Positions 8,509 to 17,132 of a DNA stretch of 64,000 nucleotides are shown here, one piece after another. Every line of letters begins with the position of its first letter. Position 1 is the first letter of the stretch. A model generated the notes under the pieces. The model was given only the letters and a program-made list of their open reading frames with translations. It did no database searches and was not told the origin of the DNA. Position numbers and translations under genes: made by a program. This DNA comes from Gloeocapsa sp. PCC 73106 (GTDB taxonomy: Bacteria; Cyanobacteriota; Cyanobacteriia; Cyanobacteriales; Gloeocapsaceae), in assembly GCF_000332035.1 (NCBI RefSeq), contig NZ_ALVY01000224.1, forward strand, positions 1-64,000, in the 5' to 3' direction.

Positions 8509-8832
8509 CTTTTCCCCAATGGTAACATTTCCAATTTTATTTTATTTTGGGTTGAGAGGGCGATCTCGAAGAGAAGGTTATTCTAAAAAAAATAACTTTT
8601 TGAGAATTATGTTTTGACTTTAATTGTTTAATTAAGAGCACTTTCTCGTGGACAGCGATGTTTGCCCTTTCCCGGAGGATAGCCCCCAGGGGGTGAAGCT
8701 GTATGCAGACAATTATCCTAAACCGTCCTAATCAGGTTCGGAAAACTACACTACCAACAAGATCCTTTGCCCTTCACTATAGATAATAGGACAAAAAAAG
8801 ATAGCTATTAATAAACTCGGAGAAACAATTCT
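8509..8832 (+). promoter_or_regulatory. Gene-free leader region upstream of dnaK
   Basis: 324 bases without a gene. It holds the second copy of the 15-bp repeat (8699-8713) and an A/T-rich imperfect palindrome near 8580-8603. A C/G-rich stretch at 8670-8695 includes CCCCCAGGGGG. I see no CIRCE operator (TTAGCACTC-N9-GAGTGCTAA), so HrcA control is not supported. The dnaK promoter presumably lies here; no clear -35/-10 pair stands out. Confidence 0.35.
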
Positions 8833-10740
8833 ATGGGAAAAGTTGTTGGTATAGATTTAGGAACCACAAACTCCTGTGTAGCCGTCATGGAAGGTGGTAA
8901 ACCCACTGTTATTGCTAACGCTGAAGGATTTCGCACCACTCCTTCGGTAGTGGCTTATGCGAAAAATGATGATTTATTGGTAGGTCAAATCGCCAAGCGT
9001 CAAGCGGTAATGAACCCTCTCAATACCTTTTATTCCGTCAAGCGTTTTATCGGACGCAAATTTGACGAAGTTGCCAATGAAGCTACCGAAGTATCCTATA
9101 AAGTACTGCGCGACAACAACGGTAACGTCAAAATCGATTCTCCTGCTAAGGGTAAACATTTTGCTCCAGAGGAAATCTCGGCGCAAGTTTTGCGTAAACT
9201 CGTAGAAGATGCGAGCAAATATTTAGGTGAAACCGTTACTCAAGCTGTAATTACCGTTCCTGCCTATTTTAATGACTCTCAACGTCAAGCAACTAAAGAC
9301 GCTGGTAAAATTGCTGGTATAGAAGTACTGCGAATTATTAACGAACCTACCGCCGCTTCTCTAGCTTATGGTCTAGATAAAAAAAGCAACGAAACTATTC
9401 TAGTGTTCGACTTAGGGGGTGGAACCTTTGATGTTTCCATTCTGGAAGTAGGTGATGGAGTTTTTGAAGTACTTGCTACTTCTGGAGATACTCATTTAGG
9501 AGGTGATGACTTCGACAAAAAAATTGTTGACTATCTCGCTTCAGAATTCAAAAAAGTAGAAGGGATCGATCTACGTCAAGACAAGCAAGCGCTACAACGC
9601 TTGACAGAAGCGGCAGAAAAAGCCAAAATTGAGCTCTCCAGTGTGACTCAAGCCGATATTAACTTACCCTTTATTACGGCTACCGCTGACGGTCCCAAAC
9701 ACCTAGACACGACTCTAACTCGAGCTAAATTTGAAGAATTATGTTCTGATTTAATCGATCGCTGTCGTCTACCCGTGGAAAACTCAATCCGCGACGCTAA
9801 AATCAACACTAGTGAAATTGACGAAGTGGTTCTAGTAGGAGGATCTACACGTATTCCTGCGATTCAAGAACTAGTTAAGCGCGCACTTAATAAAGATCCT
9901 AACCAAACCGTTAACCCTGACGAAGTAGTAGCAGTAGGTGCGGCGATCCAAGCGGGTGTACTATCAGGAGAAGTAAAAGATATTCTGCTTCTCGACGTTA
10001 GTCCTCTATCTCTCGGAGTAGAAACCTACGGCGGAGTCATGACTGCTATTATTCCCCGTAACACCACTATTCCTACCAAAAAGTCAGAAGTCTTCTCCAC
10101 CGCAGCCGATGGTCAAACCAATGTAGAGATTAAAGTCCTACAAGGGGAAAGATCCATGGCTCAAGATAACAAGAGTCTAGGCACTTTTCGCCTCGACGGA
10201 ATTCCCCCTGCACCTCGTGGTGTACCCCAAATCGAGGTAACCTTTGATATCGACGCTAATGGTATCCTCAACGTCACCGCTAAAGACAAAGGAACGGGTA
10301 AAGAACAATCTATTAGTATCACCGGTGCTTCTACTCTACCTAGCAATGAAGTAGATCGCATGGTTAAAGAAGCTGAAGCTAACGCAGCAGCTGACAAAGA
10401 ACGCCGCGAGAAAATCGATCGCAAAAACCAAGCAGACTCCCTCGTCTATCAAGCGGAAAAACAAATGGAAGAATTGGGAGATAAAGTACCCTCGGGCGAT
10501 AAAAGTAAAGCAGAGGCTTTAATCAAAGATCTCAAAGAAGCTGTGAGTCAAGATGACGATGAACGCATCAAAACTCTAACGCCCGAACTACAGCAAACTC
10601 TGTACACTATCGGTACCAATATCTACCAACAAGCTGCTAGTTCAGGTCCAGGACCTAACGATGATGGCGGTACCTCCGGAGCTGCTTCCTCTGGTAGTGG
10701 CGATGATGTTATCGATGCTGAGTTCTCCGAAACTAAATAG
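8833..10740 (+). CDS. dnaK: Chaperone DnaK (Hsp70)
   Basis: A 635-residue Hsp70. The ATPase domain (about 1-385) starts [20 protein letters not shown] and contains the phosphate-binding [11 protein letters not shown] and the [11 protein letters not shown] motif. The substrate-binding domain follows the linker [15 protein letters not shown]. The C-terminus is Gly/Ser-rich and ends [13 protein letters not shown], as in DnaK proteins that work with DnaJ and GrpE. Length is normal. Cyanobacteria have several dnaK genes; this resembles the main stress-inducible form, though paralogue identity is inference. It is divergent from hslO, another stress chaperone. Confidence 0.97.
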   Translation: MGKVVGIDLGTTNSCVAVMEGGKPTVIANAEGFRTTPSVVAYAKNDDLLVGQIAKRQAVMNPLNTFYSVKRFIGRKFDEVANEATEVSYKVLRDNNGNVKIDSPAKGKHFAPEEISAQVLRKLVEDASKYLGETVTQAVITVPAYFNDSQRQATKDAGKIAGIEVLRIINEPTAASLAYGLDKKSNETILVFDLGGGTFDVSILEVGDGVFEVLATSGDTHLGGDDFDKKIVDYLASEFKKVEGIDLRQDKQALQRLTEAAEKAKIELSSVTQADINLPFITATADGPKHLDTTLTRAKFEELCSDLIDRCRLPVENSIRDAKINTSEIDEVVLVGGSTRIPAIQELVKRALNKDPNQTVNPDEVVAVGAAIQAGVLSGEVKDILLLDVSPLSLGVETYGGVMTAIIPRNTTIPTKKSEVFSTAADGQTNVEIKVLQGERSMAQDNKSLGTFRLDGIPPAPRGVPQIEVTFDIDANGILNVTAKDKGTGKEQSISITGASTLPSNEVDRMVKEAEANAAADKERREKIDRKNQADSLVYQAEKQMEELGDKVPSGDKSKAEALIKDLKEAVSQDDDERIKTLTPELQQTLYTIGTNIYQQAASSGPGPNDDGGTSGAASSGSGDDVIDAEFSETK

Positions 10741-10754
10741 TAAATCTGTACTGG

Positions 10755-10788
10755 GCGATCGCTTGAAGGGGCGATCGCTCTATTTCTT
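10755..10788 (+). terminator. HIP1-pair hairpin after dnaK (candidate terminator)
   Basis: Two GCGATCGC palindromes (10755-10762 and 10771-10778) can pair with an 8-base loop, followed by the pyrimidine-rich TCTATTTCTTC. The T-run is interrupted, so termination strength is uncertain. Confidence 0.4.
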
Positions 10789-10820
10789 CAATGAGATGAA
10801 GTGAACTACCTACACTCTCG

Positions 10821-10894
10821 TTGAACTAGGTCAGGGAGTCGCCTCCCTTTCCCGTCTTCAAAACCGGACGTGAGACTTTCACCTCATCCGGCTC
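10821..10894 (-). ncRNA. Group II intron domains V and VI
   Basis: Domain V reads, on the minus strand, GAGCCGGATGAGG, then TGAAAG, then TCTCACGTCCGGTTT (10894 down to 10861). This is the conserved catalytic hairpin with its GAAA-like loop. Domain VI follows with a GGGAG-GCGA-CTCCC stem and the presumed branch-point A in TGACCTAG. The end of the intron protein gene reads into domains V and VI. Confidence 0.85.
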
Positions 10895-12625
10895 CTCAAC
10901 TACTTGACTCCTGTCACGAGTACCTTTTCGTAGACTTCCATCAATTCTAGTTTTCGCGTCATGGCAATGAGCATGTATTAGCTGTAGGTTATCGTACGTA
11001 TCTTTACCACCTTTACATCTAGGGATTATGTGGTCTACTTCCCACATATCGTTATGTTGAAACTCTTTGTGGCAGATTGTACATTTACCTTTTTGTTGTT
11101 TTAACAGCTTTTGTTCTCTGGTTGTTAGTTCTTTTGATGTTGATAGCCTTTGACCCCAATAGACTTTATTTCCGTCGTAGGAGCTTGCGCTTCCTTTAAC
11201 TTTGACATGTCTTATGATTGGTGTATCACTGTGCTCATATAGTTCTTGTCCCTTTTCGGATTTAAACACCCATTTTCGGGATTTCGTTCTGAGCACATCT
11301 ACTTTACATTTCCCTTCATGGACTTCCTTATAGTACTTATTCTTAACCCATTCTTTATTTTTCTTGGGATGACGGCGTTCCGTCCATCTCTTAAGTACCC
11401 CATACGTGAGGTGTCTTAAGCTAGAGAATATTTCTTTACTGACCACTCCGGAATAGTAATTACACCATCCTCTGATTATCGGGTTCAGCACTCCTATTAG
11501 AGCATCTTGCGACACACTTTTATTAGCTCTTATCGTATCTGCTACCTTGAGGTAGTGCTTTTTAGTCGCCTTTTTGGAGGGTTTGATTAGGGTTTTGAAA
11601 CCTAGCTTTTCTTTATGTGGGGTTTTACCACAGTTATGTTTGGATAAAAGGTAATGTCTCACATTGAATCCTAGGAAATCAAACCCTTCGGTTGTATGAA
11701 TCAATTTAGTTTTCTCATCTTTGAGTTGTAGCCCGATTGGTTCGAGAAGTGAGCTTATAATTTCTTTTGCCCTTTCTACTACTGCTTTTGACTCATGTAT
11801 TACTACAAAATCATCAGCATATCTAATAAATGAGAATGTTTTTAGATTGTTCCTTTTATTTCCTTTCCACGTTTTCACCCATTCATTCAGTTCATTTTCT
11901 ATTCCATGTAGGGCAATGTTTGCCAGTAGCGGGGATATGATTCCACCTTGTGGCGTGCCCTCGTTCGTGGGGAATAATTCCTTGTTTTCCATGAATCCCG
12001 ATTTTAACCACATCTTGATTTGACTTTTGAATGCTACTGGGCAATCTCCTAATTTGTCCAGTAAGTATCGATGATTTATCTTGTCAAAGCATTTAGCTAT
12101 ATCAGCATCTAGTACCCATTTCTGCTTATAGCGTATCTGGTCAAAAATTGCTGCTATAGCATCGTGGCATGATCGACCTGGTCGGAATCCATAGCTATTA
12201 GGTTCGAAGACCGCTTCCCATTCCGGCTCTAATGCCAGCTTGAGTAGCATTTGGACTGCTCTATCCCAGATGGTAGGAATAGATAGGGGTCTTTTTTCGC
12301 CATTTGCTTTGGGGATATATATCCGTCTTAGAGGTCTGGCTTTTCCATCAATCCGTAGATTTTCCAGTAGACCCATGCGTTGTTTAGGCGTCAGGACTTT
12401 ACGACCATCTACCCCGGCGGTTCTCTTGCCTCTATTTTCCTGGGTTACTTTTCGTATGGCTAAGGCTTTAGCACTTCGACTATTAACTAACAACCGTTGC
12501 AGACGCTTGACTAGCTTTTGGTTACCCGCTACTTTGGCTCTGTATATTCTCTTTTGGAGCTTCCAGACAACTTTCTCAATCTGTTTCCAGTTGATAGATT
12601 GCCAGTCGCTATACTCGATTGTCAT
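10826..12625 (-). CDS. ltrA: Group II intron reverse transcriptase/maturase with HNH endonuclease
   Basis: A 599-residue intron-encoded protein. The RT domain contains the catalytic FIRYADDFVVI motif, preceded by GTPQGGIISPLLANI. The maturase (X) domain follows, with GWCNYYSGV. The C-terminus is an HNH nuclease zinc site: CTICHKEF, then EVDHIIPRCKGGKDTYDN and LIHAHCHDAKT. It helps the intron RNA fold, splice and reinsert by target-primed reverse transcription. All catalytic residues are present and the frame is uninterrupted, so the intron is probably recent and competent. The last ~20 residues (EEPDEVKVSRPVLKTGKGG) are encoded across ribozyme domains V and VI. Confidence 0.95.
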   Translation of the reverse strand: MTIEYSDWQSINWKQIEKVVWKLQKRIYRAKVAGNQKLVKRLQRLLVNSRSAKALAIRKVTQENRGKRTAGVDGRKVLTPKQRMGLLENLRIDGKARPLRRIYIPKANGEKRPLSIPTIWDRAVQMLLKLALEPEWEAVFEPNSYGFRPGRSCHDAIAAIFDQIRYKQKWVLDADIAKCFDKINHRYLLDKLGDCPVAFKSQIKMWLKSGFMENKELFPTNEGTPQGGIISPLLANIALHGIENELNEWVKTWKGNKRNNLKTFSFIRYADDFVVIHESKAVVERAKEIISSLLEPIGLQLKDEKTKLIHTTEGFDFLGFNVRHYLLSKHNCGKTPHKEKLGFKTLIKPSKKATKKHYLKVADTIRANKSVSQDALIGVLNPIIRGWCNYYSGVVSKEIFSSLRHLTYGVLKRWTERRHPKKNKEWVKNKYYKEVHEGKCKVDVLRTKSRKWVFKSEKGQELYEHSDTPIIRHVKVKGSASSYDGNKVYWGQRLSTSKELTTREQKLLKQQKGKCTICHKEFQHNDMWEVDHIIPRCKGGKDTYDNLQLIHAHCHDAKTRIDGSLRKGTRDRSQVVEEPDEVKVSRPVLKTGKGGDSLT

Positions 12626-13435
12626 CTCGTTCGTGCTTTATTTGTCTCCTACTTGGGACTATACATTTCAAGTAATCGGCTAACTTTGGGCGTATCCACT
12701 CTCATTACAAGAGGGCGTTGGCTTCGGTTAACATCCTTGCCTCTTATACCTTGCGCTGGTAACTACTCTGGGTATCGACCACCCCGAGGGGTTATAAGAG
12801 GTTTTCCCCGTTCCGACCGTTGATTTCACGTTGCTTTTAGATTCTCTGATTACCCCGGGTCTACTTATAAAGTGCAATATTAGCAAAGATATTCTAATAT
12901 TCATTCAACCTTTGACTGTTTTGTCTACTGCTTTTCAGCCTCATTTAGCAGCTCTGTAATCACGAGGTTTTGACAGAGTTCGTGTAACCTAATCTTGAGC
13001 AACTTTGCTAGGGGTGTCACCAATTTGGGCTATCCGCTTATCCCCATTTCTTGGAGCTTTAGACGATTGATAACCAGTCTTTCGCCCATCCAAGATGCTT
13101 TAACTCGGCACTACGAGTGAGGGAATTTAACCCTCATCAATCAGTCAGTTCTCCTAAAACCTTTACGGGTTCTAGTGTCTAGAGTTTAAGCCCTTCTAGA
13201 AACGGGTCGCACATCTATCGATTACAGTGTAGGCTTCTGAGAATTCTTATTTACTGCAGACCGAGCTAACGTAATATTTCAGCCAGTGTTTTACCAGTTC
13301 AAAAGCGTCTTGGTATCAACCATCTACTGATATTGATAGTTTCGATGGGTTGCCAAATAATTTATTTTGTTGAGGCGATCGCCCTGTGGAAGAGTTGAGG
13401 TAAATGCGCTAAATTGAAGCTGAGTAGTTATCTTC

Positions 13436-13680
13436 ATGGGAAGAAAGGAAAAAATTTTAGAACAAGCTAGAAGAAATCCGCAAGGCTTAAGCTAAGCTTT
13501 GATGATTTTGAATCATTATTGTCGTTATGCAGATGGGAATTCAAGCGTCAACGTGGCAGTCACCGTTTTTGGTATTCTCCTAATAAATATCGTATTTCCA
13601 TTCAACTAATGAAAGACGGAAAAGCAAAAGCTTATCAAATAAAACAATTTTTGGAGGCATATGATAGAGAAAATAGATAG
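13436..13680 (+). pseudogene. hicA: hicA toxin broken by a 5-bp tandem duplication
   Basis: The ATG at 13436 opens MGRKEKILEQARRNPQGLS and stops at once (TAA 13493-13495). The remainder continues one frame over from about 13498: FDDFESLLSLCRWEFKRQRG, SHRFWYSPNKYR, KDGKAKAYQIKQFLEAY, ending at 13680. Together these match HicA-type mRNA interferases, including the catalytic His (GSHRFW). The frameshift is explained by AAGCT repeated directly at 13489-13493 and 13494-13498; removing one copy restores a single frame of about 80 codons. It is clearly a recent loss. Confidence 0.85.
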
Positions 13681-13912
13681 ACCGAAAGATTACGATTGGG
13701 ATGGCTACACAATTAATCTCTATCGTGATGATGATGGTGATTGGCTGGCTTATCTAGTAGGTTTACCTAATGTTTCAGCTTTTGGTGATACGCCGGAAAG
13801 TGCGCTTGACGAACTGTATGAAGCATGGGAGGGAATGAAAGAGTGCTACAAAACCGATGGTGAAAATATACCTGTAGCACCAAGAACAAAAGATTATAGT
13901 AAAACATTGTAG
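13661..13912 (+). CDS. hicB: HicB-like antitoxin
   Basis: An 83-residue protein with the HicB partial RNase H fold: DGYTINLYRDDDGDWLAYLV, then LPNVSAFGDTPESALDELYE. A strong GGAGG (13653-13657) precedes the ATG at 13661. The gene overlaps the 3' end of the broken hicA by 20 bp. With its toxin inactivated it is an orphan antitoxin that may still repress its own promoter or buffer related toxins (inference). Confidence 0.85.
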   Translation: MIEKIDRPKDYDWDGYTINLYRDDDGDWLAYLVGLPNVSAFGDTPESALDELYEAWEGMKECYKTDGENIPVAPRTKDYSKTL

Positions 13913-14204
13913 TATGCAAAGGAAATAAAAGCGATCGCTGTTTATGTTAACACTTGTAACTTTATTTGCAGTTCGTTTCTCCGTTCTCAACGTGGTAGGG
14001 CGTGGCGCAAAAAGGCTGCTCCTGAAGAGGTTAAGTAGGTTAGCTTAATTAAACATAAAAATGTCATGGCGAGCGTAAGAACTTGAGGTTATTTAAAGCG
14101 TGTTACAATGATTGTTTAATTAACGTTTATTTAATACTATCTACTTAATTGGAAAAACTTTGAAGCCGAATTTGTTTGTAACTTCTTTATTACAATTAAT
14201 AGTG

Positions 14205-14229
14205 CCGGAGCCTTTGGTTCGGTTTTTTT
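14205..14229 (+). terminator. Rho-independent terminator in the 13.9-14.26 kb gap
   Basis: CCGGAGCC (14205-14212) pairs with GGTTCGG (14216-14222) with one bulge and one G-T wobble, followed by seven T. The gap from 13913 to 14260 otherwise holds no recognisable gene. The terminator could end a hicB transcript about 300 bases long or an unseen small RNA. Confidence 0.6.
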
Positions 14230-14260
14230 ATGTCTACTGGATCTTGAAAAGAAAAAAAAG

Positions 14261-14692
14261 TTAAGTAAATGTTTTATTTTTAGAGGGGCGACCTCCTTTT
14301 TTTCCATTTTCATGAGCGGCAGTGATCTTACGGAGAGTTTTTGCTTTGCCTCCCATCCTCCCTAGCTCAGTCATCCAAACCTTGCTGCCAAAATGGCCCA
14401 ATAGTAAACCATAGATACTTAAATCTATGTCTGGAGTTTCCCAACGTAGTCCCTTCCCACAAGAAGTTAAAACAACAGACGCTAAAACTTCGGGAGAAAG
14501 AACAGCTAACTCTTCTACCTGGGAAGCTAGAAAAGAGAAACTAGATCCATTATTAAAATTAATGAATATCCGCAAATCATCTTTATCAAAACTAACATTA
14601 TCTGCTCTTGGTTCTTTTAGATTAATATCTTCAGTATTAGAAATTACTTTATCGATTTGAGCATCAATCATTTCTTGAGTTAATTTTTCCAT
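14261..14692 (-). CDS. DUF2442 domain protein
   Basis: The central part (LRIFINFNNGSSFSFLASQV followed by EELAVLSPEVLASV and LRWETPDIDLSIYGLL) is a DUF2442 domain, a small fold often encoded next to DUF4160 in toxin-antitoxin-like pairs. The C-terminus is basic (GKKGGRPSKNKT), suggesting nucleic-acid binding. The ATG at 14692 is preferred because GGAGAGG lies about 9 bases upstream; ATGs at 14701 and 14710 are alternatives, the former overlapping the stop of the DUF4160 relic. It makes 143 residues. Function unknown. Confidence 0.75.
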   Translation of the reverse strand: MEKLTQEMIDAQIDKVISNTEDINLKEPRADNVSFDKDDLRIFINFNNGSSFSFLASQVEELAVLSPEVLASVVLTSCGKGLRWETPDIDLSIYGLLLGHFGSKVWMTELGRMGGKAKTLRKITAAHENGKKGGRPSKNKTFT

Positions 14693-14697
14693 AACTA

Positions 14698-14942
14698 TCA
14701 TCCTCTCCATATTTCATACCATTTTTTTAGAAAAGTTTCTTGATTTTCAGAAACAATCTTTAAAGCTTTACTTAAAGTTTTACGACCCATCTCGTAAGAC
14801 GCACGTAAGTCGGTAACCCATGTTCGCCGCAAAGGTTGATAACACAAGTCCCCTCCGCCTTAAAAATATGCACATGGCAAGGTAAATGGTCGTTAGACCA
14901 AATTCTTACTATAAATCCATCTTCTCTGTGTATGGTAGCTAT
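14698..14942 (-). pseudogene. DUF4160 protein, decayed partner of the DUF2442 gene
   Basis: Pieces in two frames assemble a DUF4160 protein. First comes TIHREDGFIVRIWSNDHLPC with HVHIFK. Then, in another frame, DLCYQPLRRTWVTDLRASYE with MGRKTL. Back in the first frame it ends SKALKIVSENQETFLKKWYE. The usual start ATGCCTACC is ATAGCTACC here (14934-14942). One frameshift lies near 14855-14870. A second, an extra A near 14775, returns the frame. The stop overlaps the start region of the DUF2442 gene, so this was an operon. Confidence 0.7.
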
Positions 14943-15072
14943 TTGCTTTTATATAAAAAATACCCAATCGCTTTGGTTTTGTCAAGTACAAAGTATACAC
15001 AAAAACTTCAAACAGAAAATAAAAGCGCTCGCTCTTTTGCTATGATGGATAGACTAAAACAGTCTATTCTTA

Positions 15073-16833
15073 ATGTCCCTGTTACAATACGCTCGTCCCT
15101 ATCATGGCTTAATTTGGCAAGCTGCAACCTGTTCTGTACTCAACAAAATTTTTGATCTCGCTCCTCCTGCTTTGATTGGGATGGCAGTAGACGTAGTCGT
15201 TAAGCAAGAAAATTCTCTGATTGCTCGTTTTGGAGTTACGAATCTCGTTCACCAACTCCTGATCATTTGTTTTATTTCTGTGATTGTTTGGGCTCTAGAA
15301 TCTATTTTTGAATACGCCCACGACAGACTTTGGCGTACTTTAGCGCAACGCATCCAGAATGACCTACGTATAGACGCCTACAGTCATCTCCAAGAATTAG
15401 AACTCTCTTATTTTGAAGAACGCAGCACGGGGGGTTTATTAGCAATTCTCAACGACGATATCAATCAGTTAGAGAGATTTCTCGATGTGGGTGCTAACGA
15501 GATTTTGCAATTATTAACTACAGTCGTAGTAATTAGTGCTGCATTTTTTGCAGTTACCCCCAGCACCGCTTGGCTAGCGATGTTACCCATTCCTTTTATT
15601 CTCTGGGGATCTCTGGTTTTTCAGCGATGGTTAGCTCCTCGTTACGCTCAAGTCAGAGAAAGGGTAAGCTCTCTCAATAGTCGACTCAGCAACAATATAA
15701 GCGGGATTACCACTATTAAAAGCTTCACCACCGAAGCCTACGAAATCACTAGACTCAAACAAGAAAGCGAAGCCTATAGTGTTAGTAACCAAAAAGCGAT
15801 CGCTCTGAGTGCGGCTTTTGTTCCTCTGATTCGTATTATTATTTTAATAGGCTTTTTGGCGATTCTCTTCTATGGAGGGATCGAAGTCATCGAAGGCAAT
15901 TTGGCCGTAGGAAGCTATAGCGTTTTAGTTTTTCTCACCCAAAGATTATTATGGCCTTTAACGCGTCTGGGACAAACCTTAGATTTATATCAAAGAGCGA
16001 TGGCTTCTACCGACAGGGTGCTCAATTTGCTCTCAACACCCATCACCATCCATTCTGGTAGCCAATCTTTACCTCCCGGGGAAGTTCAAGGCGAAATTAA
16101 GCTCATTAACGTTACTTTTGCTTATAATCGGGGGTTAACCGTCCTCGATCATCTCTCTTTGGAGATAGGCGCAGGTAAAACTATTGGTATCGTGGGTTCA
16201 ACCGGTTCGGGTAAAAGCACTCTGATTAAGTTAATTTTGCGATTCTACGAAATTGATCAGGGCAAAATTACTCTGGATGGGCATAATATCCAAGATATTC
16301 GTCTAGCTGACCTGCGTCAAGCGATCGCTTTAGTGAGTCAAGACGTTTATTTATTCCATGGTACAGTGAGAGAAAATATCGCCTATGGTAGTCCCTACGC
16401 TACTGGTGAAGAGATTATCAACGCCGCTAAAATAGCTGAAGCTCAAGAATTTATCCAACAACTTCCCCAAGGTTATGAGACGATTGTGGGAGAAAGAGGA
16501 CAAAAGTTATCTGGTGGACAAAGACAAAGATTAGCGATCGCTCGAGCTGTGTTAAAAGATCCCCCCATCTTAATTCTCGATGAGGCTACTTCATCGGTAG
16601 ATAACGAAACAGAGGCGGCGATCGCCCGTTCTTTAGAAAAGATCACCCGTAACCGCACCACTATCGCCATCGCTCACCGTCTTTCCACTGTCCGTAACGC
16701 TGACTGGATTTATGTCTTAGAATTTGGCAAAATCGTAGAACAGGGACGTCACGATGATTTAGTAGCCTTAAACGGCGTATACGCCCATCTCTGGCGCGTT
16801 CAGACGGGCGCTACTGCTTTTGATCCTCTATAG
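15073..16833 (+). CDS. ABC transporter, fused membrane and ATPase domains (exporter type)
   Basis: A 586-residue half-transporter. Residues about 10-310 form the six-helix exporter domain, with the [20 protein letters not shown] coupling region. Residues about 340-575 are the ATPase: Walker [16 protein letters not shown]-loop SQDVYLFHG, signature [14 protein letters not shown], Walker [13 protein letters not shown], and the switch His in AIAHRLSTV. It works as a dimer in the plasma membrane; lipids, peptides or drugs are usual substrates, and the actual one is unknown. It ends 8 bases before the convergent small gene at 16842. Confidence 0.92.
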   Translation: MSLLQYARPYHGLIWQAATCSVLNKIFDLAPPALIGMAVDVVVKQENSLIARFGVTNLVHQLLIICFISVIVWALESIFEYAHDRLWRTLAQRIQNDLRIDAYSHLQELELSYFEERSTGGLLAILNDDINQLERFLDVGANEILQLLTTVVVISAAFFAVTPSTAWLAMLPIPFILWGSLVFQRWLAPRYAQVRERVSSLNSRLSNNISGITTIKSFTTEAYEITRLKQESEAYSVSNQKAIALSAAFVPLIRIIILIGFLAILFYGGIEVIEGNLAVGSYSVLVFLTQRLLWPLTRLGQTLDLYQRAMASTDRVLNLLSTPITIHSGSQSLPPGEVQGEIKLINVTFAYNRGLTVLDHLSLEIGAGKTIGIVGSTGSGKSTLIKLILRFYEIDQGKITLDGHNIQDIRLADLRQAIALVSQDVYLFHGTVRENIAYGSPYATGEEIINAAKIAEAQEFIQQLPQGYETIVGERGQKLSGGQRQRLAIARAVLKDPPILILDEATSSVDNETEAAIARSLEKITRNRTTIAIAHRLSTVRNADWIYVLEFGKIVEQGRHDDLVALNGVYAHLWRVQTGATAFDPL

Positions 16834-16841
16834 GGTCTCTC

Positions 16842-16997
16842 TTACCGGTTTTTACTCTTTTTGATGCGCTTATCTTGGTCTTGACGACGGCGATCGCGCC
16901 ATTCGATGGTAGTCAAGTAGAGTACTCCTCCACTGACGACCACCAGTAGCACCAGAGCGAGCAAAAACAAGGTATTGAGTATCACACTTGTTTCCAT
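16842..16997 (-). CDS. 51-residue single-helix membrane protein downstream of petN
   Basis: The protein starts METSVILNTLFLLALV, has one hydrophobic helix (about 5-28), and then TTIEWRDRRRQDQDKR and a basic tail. By the positive-inside rule the C-terminus is cytosolic. It begins 3 bases after the petN stop, so it is almost certainly co-transcribed and perhaps coupled. I do not know a named family for it. Its linkage to petN suggests a small thylakoid protein, possibly a b6f assembly or accessory subunit (inference). Confidence 0.7.
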   Translation of the reverse strand: METSVILNTLFLLALVLLVVVSGGVLYLTTIEWRDRRRQDQDKRIKKSKNR

Positions 16998-17000
16998 CTT

Positions 17001-17090
17001 TTAGAAACCGTTACGAGCCCAAACAACCATGCTAATAGACCAAGTAAACACCACTAGCAAGCTAACCCAACCTAAAGTAAGGATATCCAT
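17001..17090 (-). CDS. petN: Cytochrome b6f complex subunit PetN
   Basis: A 29-residue protein, [20 protein letters not shown] then MVVWARNGF, which is the textbook PetN sequence: a single transmembrane helix at the rim of the b6f dimer, needed for its stability in photosynthetic and respiratory electron transport. It is divergent from rimI, so the 42-base gap at 17091-17132 must hold at least one promoter. A second small membrane protein follows 3 bases downstream. Confidence 0.95.
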   Translation of the reverse strand: MDILTLGWVSLLVVFTWSISMVVWARNGF

Positions 17091-17132
17091 GTTTCTCTAA
17101 AACGTATAAGTACAACATTTATCATACCGTTT

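Larger units (their letters stand above)
8077..8713. repeat. 15-bp direct repeats flanking the DUF6887/DUF6888 pair
   Basis: CTGTATGCAGACAAT occurs at 8077-8091 and again, in the same orientation, at 8699-8713. The two copies bracket the small minus-strand gene pair at 8118-8508 and little else. This arrangement suggests the pair entered between hslO and dnaK by a recombination event that duplicated a short target, or by homologous exchange. The flanks beyond the 15 bases differ. Confidence 0.5.
10820..13212 (-). mobile_element. Group II intron, about 2.4 kb, with RT-HNH protein
   Basis: The 5' end is GTGCGACCCGTTTCTAGAAG (starting at 13212), a canonical GUGYG boundary. The 3' end follows domain VI at about 10820 with the consensus AC ending (GTTCAAC). 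The intron protein lies between. Domain V is intact (10861-10894). Region 12626-13212 holds domains I-IV of the ribozyme. The chloroplast-like lineage is suggested by the protein type and domain V sequence. Both boundaries are single-base predictions from consensus. Confidence 0.85.
10801..13240 (-). mobile_element. IS200/IS605-type right-end hairpin split by the group II intron
   Basis: On the minus strand the upstream flank carries CAGAAG, then CCTACACT (plus-strand complement at 13226-13233). The downstream flank carries AGTGTAGG (complement at 10809-10816) and then TAGTTCAC (ending at 10801). Joined after intron removal, these give an 8-bp hairpin with a 16-base loop and the order AGAAG-hairpin-GTTCAC. 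This is the architecture of IS200/IS605 right ends and of the 3' part of TnpB omega RNAs; ISDra2 has AGAATC-hairpin-GGTTCAA. The tnpB gene itself is not recognisable upstream (13240-13435), where only short frames with stops occur. Confidence 0.5.

Noticed and set aside
8641-8713. Yfr-type small RNA upstream of dnaK
   Set aside because: The CCCGGAGGATAGCCCCC stretch looked RNA-like, but no matching stem pairs, terminator or promoter could be assembled.
12240-12823. Plus-strand open frames of 147 and 101 residues
   Set aside because: They run antisense to the group II intron protein and ribozyme, with no family-like motifs or ribosome sites.
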